Shown piece after piece: positions 12,001-24,000 of a stretch of 64,000 nucleotides of DNA. Source of the DNA: Siphonodentalium dalli (Eukaryota; Mollusca; Scaphopoda; Gadilida; Siphonodentaliidae). The stretch is from NCBI GenBank assembly GCA_032622095.1, contig CP136065.1, forward strand, positions 20,324,134 to 20,388,133, given 5' to 3'. How positions within the stretch are numbered: position 1 is the first letter of the stretch; each line of letters opens with the position of its first letter. The notes beneath the pieces were generated by a model. That model made no database searches. It saw only the letters and a list, made by a program, of their open reading frames with translations, and was not told the DNA's origin. A program made the position numbers and the translations under genes.

Positions 12001-15000
12001 ACCAAATTGTGTATGGGAGGAATCCCAATCTTCCTTCAGCCATTGTAAGTAAACCTCCTGCATTAGAAGGTTGTACAATAAGCCAGGTAATGGGTAAGCA
12101 TCTCACTGGTTTGCACGAAGCACGTAAAGCGTTTGTTGCCAGTGAGTCCTCGGAGAAAGTCAGGAGAGCATTACAGAAACAAGTTCGTCCATCAGGTGAG
12201 CGCTTTCAAACTGGGGACAAAGTGTACTTTTTGCGGGATAACAAGTGGAAGGGCCCTGGGTGGGTTATTGGCCAGGATAATGTTGTTGTTTTTGTGCGGT
12301 ATGGTGGAACTTACGTCAGGGTACATCAGAGTAGGCTTCTAAGAGAGATCGACTTTCAAAATGGTGATGCCAATAATATGTCTGCTAAAGGTAAGTGTGA
12401 TGACTTTTCAGGTACTGATGATAGAAGAGACCTCAAGAATTTATGTAACAAATTTTCGTCCTTGAGTACATTTCAGAGTGAAGAGGAGTCTAATGGTGAT
12501 GACATGAGAGAAGATCCTCATAGTGATTTGGACACTGATTCTCATGGTGATATGGACACTGATTCTCATGGTGATATGGACACTGATTCTCATGGTGATA
12601 TAGATAGTGATTCCCAAAGTGAAAGGGACAGTCGTTCTCGACAATCTGGAGATATAGCACAAGTAATTCGTCCTACAGATCAGGAATCAGATGAGGATTA
12701 TAGGGATGCTCAATGTATTGCACAGGAAACTTCAAGTGCTGAGGTTCCAAGACATCATTCAGCTCCGAGAGGTGACAGCATTAAGCTAAAAAAGGATCAA
12801 GTGATCACATTTCAAAATCCAGATGATTGCTGTTTGTGCAAGGCTGTAGTTCTAGGAAGAGCCGGGAAAGCATCTACCAATAAAAAGAACTGGTATAATA
12901 TTGAGTTTGTGGAGCCTCAACACAGGAAAGGTGATCGTCTGTCAATTAACCTCAACACTGTTGCAGATGTTTGTGTTCTTAATGATGATTCAAGTGAACA
13001 GGACGAGATTCTTTTGACGGATATCGACTTTAAACAGCTGGATAGCTGGAAACAACATGTGTACCAAGAAGTTAATAATATTGGCCAAAAGTGTGTCTCA
13101 ACAAGATGGGTTAATACTGTGAAAGAAGCTGACGGAGTGATTAAGAGAAAGTCCAGGCTTTGTTGCAAGAGGATTTGAGGAGGAATGTGTCGATGAAATC
13201 AAGAAACATTCACCCACTTGTGAGAAGAGTTCACTCAGATTGCTTCTGTCCATCATTGCACACAAGAAGTGGAAGATCAACACCATGGATATTAAAACCG
13301 CCTTTCTACAGAGAGAGAAGCTGCAACGTGATATTTTCATCCGTCCACCTAAAGAGGCAAAATCTACTAACAAAGTATGGCTTCTGACCAAGTGTGTCTA
13401 CGGTCTAGCCGATGCTTCCTGAATGTGGTTTGAGAAGGTGAAGAAATCTTTGCAACACACCATCATAACCCATATGAGAAAGAGCTTCAATGTTGTAAAG
13501 AGGTCACAGATTCATTCAGATATATAGGACTGCAGCTTTCACAGGATGAAAAGATTATCTCCCTCAGCCAGAAAGAGTATGCTGCAAACTTGGAGAATAT
13601 CAAGTTAGACAAGTGCAGAGCAAACAACTCTCCATTAAATGCAGAAGAGAGAAGTTTGGTCAGATCCAAGATTGGTCAGTTGCTCTGGCTCTGTAGTCAA
13701 ACAAGGCCGGACATATCTTTTGATGTCGTCACACTGTCAGGAAGATTAGCTCATGCTGTGTATGGAGATATGAAGATCTTGAACAAGATTATAAAGAGGG
13801 TCCAGTCGGAGCAGATCATTCTAAAATTTCAGGACCTTGGTCCGGAACCAGAGGTATTTATTTTCAGTGATGCCTCCTTTGGTAATCTTACTGATGGAGG
13901 CAGCCAAGGTGGTAACATGATTTTGCTGGTTGGAAAGAATGGTAAAGTTAACCCATTAGCATGGCAGTCCAAAAGTTAAGACGGGCTGTTAGAAGTACTT
14001 TAGCAAGTGAAGCTCTTGCATTGGCTGACAGTGTTGATTGTGGTATTTCCCTTAGTATGCTATTTGGTGAATTGCTGTATGGCATTGTGGAGAAAATGGT
14101 TCCAGTTAAATGTATTACAGATAGTAATGATTTGTTTGAGGCTATTCATTCTAGCAAGCATGTAACCGAGAAGCGATTGAGACTGGAAATAAGTGCAATC
14201 AAGCAGATGAGAGAAAGGAAAGAGATTAGAGGTATATATTGGACTTGCACAGCTAATCAGATGCAAACGTGTTGACTAAGAAAGGTGCTTCATCTCAAAA
14301 TGTTATGTCATGCTTTCATAATGGTATTATTGATTTAAATATGTTGAAAATAAAATAATGTATGGGACATGCTTATTGTTGCACATGTATGAAAGTATGC
14401 TATGTTATAACAAAATGTTATGTTCACTTAATGCATAAGAGAAATGGATTAGATTGTTATATGTCTATTTCTAAGTTTATTTCATGTATGCTTTAACATC
14501 AAGTAATGTAGTTTATGTTTATCATTCCAGTTATACTTGGTGGGTTTTGAATAAAGTTAGATTACAAACCTAGGATTAGGCTTATTCATCATTCAATGCT
14601 GAAGATCAAAAGCTATTTTAGACACTGAAATTGCTAAACTCGAGTTCAGGGCTATTATTCCATCTGTCCATGAACCTGATGAATTTGTATCTAATATTTT
14701 CTTAAGGCCCAAGCGAACGGGCGGTTACAGACCAATTTTTAATCTTCACAGAATTTCATCATTTTCAACAAGAAACTTTGCAATTGGTTTTAGATAGCCT
14801 TTCTCACAACGAAATGTACATTTCGCTTGATTTGAAAAATGCCTACCTTAGCCTGCCTATATTTCCAGAACATTGGAAATATCTCAAGTTTTTTCACAAT
14901 GATTTATCCTACTCGTACACTGTTTTACCTGGTGATCTACCATCGGGCTTTTGTCAAAAGTTATGCCGAGATAGCTAGACCATTATAAGCCCTCACTGGA

Positions 15001-18000
15001 AAACAGTCATTCATATGGGGAAGAACTGCAGGAAGCCTTTGATACACTCAAGGCCTCTCTGGTGTCTCCCCCAGTCTTGGCACTACCCCAACAGTGAAGA
15101 CTCCTTTGTCAAGGATTGCGATGCTAGTGGGTGGGCCGTCGAGGCGAAGCTCTTGCAGATCATAGGGGATGAAGGACGAGTGATTGCCCATGGTAGTTTT
15201 ATCCTTACCCCTGAGCAAATCCAGTATTGCACAACCCGGAAAGAACTCCTGTCATAAGGTTTAACCGGCAATTCCGTCACTACCTTTGGGACAAGCCCTT
15301 TCTTCTAAGGACGGATCATAGCAGCCTCAAATGGTTGATGGGTTTCAAAAGCCCCCAGTGTTAAATAGCTAGATGGTTGGAGGAGCTCAGCCAATATGAC
15401 ATAGTGATTGAGCACCAACCGGGTAATAAGCATGTATATGCTATCGCCTTCTCCCGAATACCAACTCAGGTCACTTACCAGCAGTATACCGCGGGCTGTG
15501 ACCTTGACAAGTTGCCATGCAACGGCTGCAAATACTGTCAGTGTCTCCAGCGGAACTGGGCTATATTTGAAGAGGAAGTTGATAACATTGTGGCTTTAGC
15601 ACGGGGGTTACGGGAGTTTGTAACTTAGAATGACCAAATGACTCCATCTGTCTCCATGGTAACCTCTGCTAATTACTCAGGTGAGGAATGCTGGCAAGAT
15701 GCATTCAAAGGGCTGCCTTGGGACACAGGAGGCGACTGGTAAGTTGCGAGCCATGTACTGTTTGTGTCTGCCCAGACAATGGATGGATGCACTCAAAATT
15801 GGACTTGCATTGCCACCATATACATAAGACAAATGTAAATGTGAGACAAGTTACAAGTTCAGATCCCGACATAAGCTTGGCCGGTATATGCACCCTAGTT
15901 GAACTTGGGGAAACAATGTAAGGATACGGATCTATCCGCAGTCATTGCGTGGATAGAATCCGGTCAAGAACCAACAGAGAGTGAATTATTCATCTCCATT
16001 AAGGCCACTAAATATATCTGGATTAATCGTCAGAGATTTGTGATAGTAAATGAATTACTGTATAAGATAAAATAGAAATTAGGAGCAGGTTTTAGTCATT
16101 CCCAGCCAATTTGCGGCTGAGATCTTGGCTATGGCTCATGATATACCCGCATCTGGTCATCAGGGAGAGGTGAGTACCAAAGCTAGGGCCAAAAAGTACT
16201 TCTATGCATGGAATTACTCAAGACATTGATTCATTCATAGGGGTCTGCTCCCAATGCAATCAAGGGAAGAAACCATCGAGGCATGCCAAATGGTAAATGC
16301 AAACCTTCCATGCGGGTAATCTAATGGAAAGAGTGCACCTGGATTTCCTGAGACCATTGCCACTTAGTGAACAGGATGACAAATACATTCTGGTGATCAT
16401 GGGTCAGTTTACTAAGTGGGTGGAGTGTATTCCCCTTCCTGATCAGACCACGTAAACGATGGCATGTGCGGCGGTAAATGATGCCCCTTGCAAATTCTGT
16501 GCGATCTGCGAGTTACTCCAGATACATAAAACCCGAACGACCCCTTATCGACCTTCGGCAAATGGCCAGGTGGAACGTCACAACCGGACCCTGATGAATG
16601 CGGTCCGATGATTCGTTAACAAAAACCAACGAAACTGGGACAAATTCCTTCCCCAAATAGCAGGGCGCGCTAAGATCATCAGTGCACAGACTTACTGGCC
16701 AACCCCAAATAAACTTATGTTGGGACGTGAAGTTAATCACCCAGTAGACTTGGTGTTTAATTTTACGAAAGAAACTCAGACTAAAACTGATACTGGTCAA
16801 TACCTGAAAGACCTTGAACAAGAAATGAAGCGGGCCCATGAAATTGCACAGGGAACATTTAAAAACTACTTAAAAACAATACTTAAATATTATTTATAAT
16901 AGGATCTCTGTAAATAAAACAGGCATGTTCTCTATATTAGGGCATATCGTAGTGGCTATTTTGGGTTGTTACTGGCATCATTGACACCAGAAAAGTACGA
17001 GGAATACACCACAAGTAATACAGCGAATAGCTTAACCACAATCATCATATAACTGGACATAGGGTAATGTTGCCAAATGTACCGACTGTTGCGGGTGATC
17101 ACAATGGCGGCCATTTTATTTTCTCCCTAAGTTGTCGATTGCAGATTTTTTTGTCAGATGATATTGAAGGATTAGCTGCGGTCATATAAACGTCATAATG
17201 TTCAAATATTTGTGACATATTATGATTGGTTTTGTGTTTTTTTCTGAAATTAAAAAAAAAAAAATCGAATTTCTCAAATTCTGAGCCGTATTCTGGTGGC
17301 CATCTTGGATTTAATATTTAAACATTTGACATCAGTTCACGTAGAAATATATAAGGAACCAAATGAAATTCATTGTAATGTCATAATTCATTTGGTTTTT
17401 CCACAATCGTCATATAAATAGACATAGGGTAATATCGTGAAATGTACCGACTGTTGCGGGCGATTGCACTGGGTTGTCGATTGCAGATTTTTTTGTCAGA
17501 TGATATTGAAGAATTACTTGCGGTCATACAAACATCATAATGTTCAAATATTTGTGTCATATTGTGATTGGTTTTTTGTTTTTTCGGAAAAAATTGTTGA
17601 AAAAAATTCTAATTTATAAAATTCTGGGCCATATTATGGCGGCCATCTTGGATTTTGATTTACATATTTGATATCAGTTAACAGAGAAATATGTAAGGAA
17701 CAAAATGCAATTTATTGTAATGTCATATCTCAATTATTTTTTACACAATCGTCATATACATAGACATAGGGTAAAATCGCGAAATTTTCCGACCCTCATA
17801 GGCGCCATCTTGGATAACGTCATATGCGGCCAGGTTGATTTCTTGTTAACATCCGAAATTCTACTCTAAAGGTATCCAGGTACATAAAAGAATCGGTCCG
17901 GAGGAGTCTTGGGGGTCCATAGGGGGTGTACCTAGCTGCCCGACTAGAAGGCTTTTTGTTTGATATATTATAATCCTTGTCTGGACATTAACTTATGTTG

Positions 18001-21000
18001 GGACGTGAAGTTAATCACCCAGTAGACTTGTTGTTTAATTTTACGAAAGAAACTCAGACTAAAACTGATACTGGTCAATACCTGAAAGACCTTGAACAAG
18101 AAATGAAGCGGGCCCATGAAATTGCCCGGGAACATTTAAAAACTACTTAAAAACAATACTTAAATATTATTTATAATAGGATCTCTGTAAATAAAACAGG
18201 CATGTTCTCTAAATTAAGGCATATCGTAGTGGCCATTTTGGGTTTTTACTGGCATCATTGACACCAGAAAAGTACGAGGAATACACCACAAGTAATACAG
18301 CGAATAGCTTACCCACAATCTTCATATAACTGGACATAGGGTAATGTTGCCAAATGTACCGACTGTTGCGGGTGATCACAATGGCGGCCATTTTATTTTC
18401 TCCCTAAGTTGTCGATTGCAGATTTTTTTTGTCAGATGATATTGAAGGATTAGCTGCGGTCATATAAACGTCATAATGTTCAAATATTTGTGACATATTA
18501 TGATTGGTTTTGTGTTTTTTTCTGAAAAAATTGTTTTAAAAAAATCGAATTTCTCAAATTCTGAGCCGTATTCTGGTGGCCATCTTGGATTTTGATTTAA
18601 AAATTTGACATCAGTTAACGTAGAAATATATAAGGAACCAAATGAAATTCATTGTAATGTCATAATTCAATTGGTTTTTCCACAATCGTCATATAAATAG
18701 ACATAGGGTAATATCGTGAAATGTACCGACTGTTGCGGGTGATTGCACTGAGTTGTCGATTGCAGATTTTTTTGTCAGATGATATTGAAGAATTACTTGC
18801 GGTCATACAAACATCATAATGTTCAAATATTTGTGTCATATTGTGATTGGTTTTTTGTTTTTTCGGAAAAAATTGTTGAAAAAAATTCTAATTTATAAAA
18901 TTCTGGGCCATATTCTGGCGGCCATCTTGGATTTTGATTTACATATTTGATATCAGTTAACAGAGAAATATGTAAGGAACAAAATACAATTCATTGTAAT
19001 GTCATATCTATATTATTTTTTCCACAATCGTCATATACATAGACATAGGGTAAAATCGCGAAATTTTCCGACCCTCATAGGCGCCATCTTGGATTACGTC
19101 ATATGCGGCCAGGTTGATTTCTTGTTAACATCCGGAATTATACTCTAAAGGTATCCAGGTACATAAAAAAATCGGTCCGGAGGAGTCCTGGTGGTCCATA
19201 GGGGGTGTACCTAGCTGCCCGACTAGAAGGCTTTTTGTTTGATATGTTATAATCCTTGTCTGGACATTGAAGACCGCAGTTAGTTACTCAACGCTGTTAA
19301 ACAAAAGAGAGTCAACGTTGTGTCAACATTTTGTCACTGTTTGCTGGCAGGCGATATATTCCTAAATGATGTGTAACATTAAAGCATGCATGGGTTATCG
19401 CTTGCTTTAGCTGTAGGCTTATTTTTGGCTTCATCTTTTAAATCGGGAGAATTCGTTTGCCGATCGGGAGCACATGAGAAATGACACAAAATCGGGAGAC
19501 TCCCGCCTAAATCGGGAAAGTAAACAGGTCTGCTTATCGCTTGTTAACTTGGTTTGTTGTTTGGAAGGAAATTTTTTTTTGCGGAAGTGAAGAAGTATGG
19601 ATTACTATACAGGTATAATATTATTACTCTAGATTTTGTTTTGATCAGGTGCAAAACTTTTCATCAACCTCCTCCTCACTATCAGCCTCCTCTTTTAGGT
19701 GGGAAGTCAGTTGCTGTTTTTCTCAATTTAGATTTTCATGTTCATAAGTTGTTTTTGAATGTTTGGTTTTTGTTTGTTTGGTTATGTTGCATGTGTGGCA
19801 TGTGTTGTATGTTTATATTTGTGTGGCTGTACAGCCTTCACTCTTTTATTTGTAAAATTTATATATGGTTAAGAAAATGACTAAATTTTAGTTTAGTTTC
19901 TCTATTCACAACTTGCACATGGTCATGTCATACCTTATGTATAACATATCTATTATTTTATGCTAAAACATATGTAAAAATTGTATTTACTAACCCAATT
20001 ACAGTATGTCTCAGAATTGACTGAACTATCCCAAGTTTGATGAATGTAAACAGACATGAGTTATGTTTGTGCATGACCTCTTTAAAGTTGGTCATTAAAA
20101 ATAAATACATGAACCCAGATACCACCTCACCCCCTTACTTAGACTAAGAGGTGGTTTGGTTTTCTGTAGACACAGCTAAGGGGTGACAAGATGATATCCA
20201 GGCACAGATTCATATACATGTAGTAAATGTATGTAAACAAAGAAATACAAAAATAGATATATACATATTTATACATAAAAATATACACCATCATGCAAGA
20301 CCCACAACTTTGTAATTTATCAGCCGTTGCTGACAAATCCTGTCAGCAAACCCACTTACCGTTACCTCCTTCGTCATTTTCTGTCAGAAATGATAAAATA
20401 AAATGCCATATGAAAAATACTCATATAAAGAACATATAGTGAAATAACTAATTTCTCAGAAATGTTATATATTCCACACTATGACCTGCGTATTATCTCT
20501 GCGGGAATGACGCATTGTTTAATTTGAAAAATATGGGTGTTTATATATGCTAGGGATGCACACAGTAAATTGTGAAATCCGCCAGTGATGCTCCCAGACA
20601 ATTAGTTCACCATTTTGTGATGCGGGTTCACAACGGGAGCTGCGAAAGTGCAGCATTAAAGATCATGTGCCAGTGCATTCTCTTAATTATATGTGTGAGT
20701 CTCCCATAGGGAGCCTAACATATATAAGAGAAATGCACTGGCTTGCAAGGTCAAGGTAAATATTGTTAGGCCAATGTTAGGCTCTTATATATGCGAGGCT
20801 CCCAATGGAAGACTTTAATATATAAGTGAATTCATTGGCACAGGATTTTCGCAAAAATTCAGGAAGCACAATTCATGAAAGTTGCCCAGAGATGGAGTGT
20901 TTCAGCATAGAGAGCCAGACTTCGTAATTTTTGTGAGAACTAATTCTTCCATAAATAAAGATATTTCTTCTTGTGGATTCATTGAGAAGCTAGAGCATTT

Positions 21001-24000
21001 AACTGGTGCAATCATTGGTTTAATTACAGTAATGCCCTAAGTAATCGACTCCATAACCACAGCAGAATTATGGGTAACTTTTCAGGATTTATTCGGAAAT
21101 ATGGCTTGTTGCCATTCATTGGAAAGCTCACCGAGAGCTTTCGGATGAATTGTAACAAGCCATATTTCCGACTAAATCCTGAAAATTTACCCATAATTCT
21201 GTTGTGGTTATGGAGTCGATTAATTAGGGCATTACTGTATTTTGTCAAACAAGAAATTGACTTTGTGTGGCCTAATCTCTACAATTGTTGAGTTAGAGAT
21301 TCCTGCTCATGAATCCTTTTGTTATTCCTGTGCAAGTAAAATTTTCCCTATTATTAATATAAAATGTTACAATTAAATAGGGTTTCCGCTGGGGGAACAT
21401 AAATGAGTCTGTTTGGGAGACACAAAACCTGCTGGGGTGACGGGAAAACTGGCTACACATGTGTCGTTGTTTACATAACTGTGTGAGGGCACTCCATTAT
21501 GATGCAGAAATTTTTGCATTTATTCTCGATGCATGTTATGGTTGCTATGATTGCAATGAATGAATTTCCACTGTACATATTTTAGACATGTTCAGCAGTC
21601 AAGACTTTTTTAGCTCAACTTTACTTTGTAAAGTTTGAGCAATTGCCATGACTTTGTCGTCCGTGTGTGCGTGATGCAATACAGGCTACAGGTCGTATCG
21701 TGGGTCGGATCATTATGAAATTTGTCATAGCTATTGACATCAACATTTAGACCGGAATGATTAATTTTGGGGTTATTTGGAAAAAAACATGGCCGCCAGC
21801 GGCCATTTTGGATTTCAAAATTCAATCCATTAGCACGGGCTACAGGCCGTACTGTTAGTCTGATTGTCATGAAATTTGTCATGGATGTTAATATTGACAA
21901 GTAGATGGGAAACGAGTAATTTTGGGGTCATTCGGCCCAAAAACGTGGCCGCCGGCAGCCATCTTAGATTTTACTCTTTGCATGACTAAATTCTTTGACA
22001 CGGGCTACAGGTCGTACCTTTAGTCTGATCATCATAAAATGTGTCATGGATGTTAACAATGAAATGTAGATGGGAACGAGTCATTTTGAGGTCATTCGGT
22101 CAAAAAACATGGCCGCCAGAAGCCATTTTGGATTTTACTCGTTGTATGACTAAATCCTTTAGCACAGGCTACAGGTCGTACCTTTAGTCTGATCATCATG
22201 AAATTTGTCATGGCTGTTGAAATTGGAATGTAAATGGGAACGAGTCATTTTGGGGTCATTCAGACAAAAAAACATGGCCAGCAGCGGCCATCTTTGATTT
22301 CAAAATTGAAACCATTAGCATGGGCCACAGGTCGTACTGTCTGTCTGATCATCATGAAATTTGTCATGAATGTTAATATTGACATGTAGGTGACACTCCA
22401 CAGTTTCGCATGATCAGTAGGGGTAAATTTCTTAGAATAGAGTACCAGTGTTTTCTGTCACCATGGGTGTGGTATGTTTATTGAGAGAAGGTTAGTTATG
22501 AATTTATGGATTTTTAGAGGATGTCCTTGAGTTTTGAAAAATATTGTTTCAGGTGACCTTGACCCCACAAGTATGAAGTAGTAGCGATTTCTGCGAAACA
22601 GTGGCTCCAGACACCAGCGTGACTTTTTAGCACCTAAAATTTGTCATCTGCATGAAAAATATATCTAAAAAAATTATAGTGGTGAGGAGTTTGAAATTTT
22701 TTGATATTATTGTGAGGAAACAGTGTTCTTCCAGAAAACATAGGCGGCTATACCATAGATTTTCTGGTTTTTGTGTCCCACGGGCCTGAAAATCGCTTAT
22801 TTTGGCCATTTTTGCATCAAAATTTCATTTTCAGGCACACAATCAAGGGGCATAACTCTTGCTACCCCCATTAAAATGACAATTCTGTTTCAAAATCTTT
22901 AAGCCTAGTATGTGCTCAACCCAGGTATATATACATTGTATATATGTGTTGTGGGATCACATTTCATTTATTTTTCATTGAATTGATGCCCCCCTTATTT
23001 TTGCACCAATCCCTGCAGAAACTGTGGAGTGTCACCGTAGATGGGAACGAGTAATTTTGGGGTCATTCGGCCCAAAAACATGGCCGCCAGCAGCCATCTT
23101 GGATTTTACTCTTTGTATGACTAAATCCTTTAGCACGGGTTACAGGTCGTATCTTTAGTCTGATCATCATAAAATTTGTCATGAATGTTAATAATGACAT
23201 GTAGATGGGAACGAGTCATTTTGGGGTCATTCGGCCAAAAAACATGGCCACAAGCAGCCATCTTAGATTTTACTCTTTGCATGACTAAATTCTTTGACAC
23301 GGGCTACAGGTCGTACCTTTAGTCTGATCATCATAAAATGTGTCATGGATGTTAACAATGAAATGTAGATGGGAACGAGTCATTTTGAGGTCATTCGGTC
23401 AAAAAACATGGCCGCCAGAAGCCATTTTGGATTTTACTCGTTGTATGACTAAATCCTTTAGCACAGGCTACAGGTCGTACCTTTAGTCTGATCATCATGA
23501 AATTTGTCATGGCTGTTGAAATTGGAATGTAAATGGGAACGAGTCATTTTGGGGTCATTCAGACAAAAAAACATGGCCAGCAGCGGCCATCTTTGATTTC
23601 AAAATTGAAACCATTAGCATGGGCCACAGGTCGTACTGTCTGTCTGATCATCATGAAATTTGTCATGAATGTTAATATTGACATGTAGGTGACACTCCAC
23701 AGTTTCGCATGATCAGTAGGGGTAAATTTCTTAGAATAGAGTACCAGTGTTTTCTGTCACCATGGGTGTGGTATGTTTATTGAGAGAAGGTTAGTTATGA
23801 ATTTATGGATTTTTAGAGGATGTCCTTGAGTTTTGAAAAATATTGTTTCAGGTGACCTTGACCCCACAAGTATGAAGTAGTAGCGATTTCTGCGAAACAG
23901 TGGCTCCAGACACCAGCGTGACTTTTTAGCACCTAAAATTTGTCATCTGCATGAAAAATATATCTAAAAAAATTATAGTGGTGAGGAGTTTGAAATTTTT

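Larger units (their letters stand above)
9802..14591 (+). mobile_element. Copia-type LTR retrotransposon, defective
   Basis: It has two LTRs (9802-9915 and 14455-14591), a primer-binding site, one long gag-pol frame, RT/RNase H remains in other frames, and a TTCAA target duplication. The order protease, integrase, RT, RNase H marks Copia rather than Ty3. The copy is dead: there is a frameshift near 13170, a stop near 13422, a deletion that removes the RT active-site block, and a frameshift near 14264. It was inserted in a DIRS-like element that continues on both sides. Clade not determined; GalEa- or CoMol-type elements of aquatic invertebrates are candidates. Confidence 0.9.

Noticed and set aside
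13160-13422. Programmed frameshift between Copia Gag-Pol and RT
   Set aside because: The site is inside RT itself and is followed by a stop, a deletion and another frameshift, so it is decay.
19554-19880. 108-codon plus frame as a membrane protein
   Set aside because: Hydrophobic content comes from T-rich DNA; no splice support, no conserved motif.
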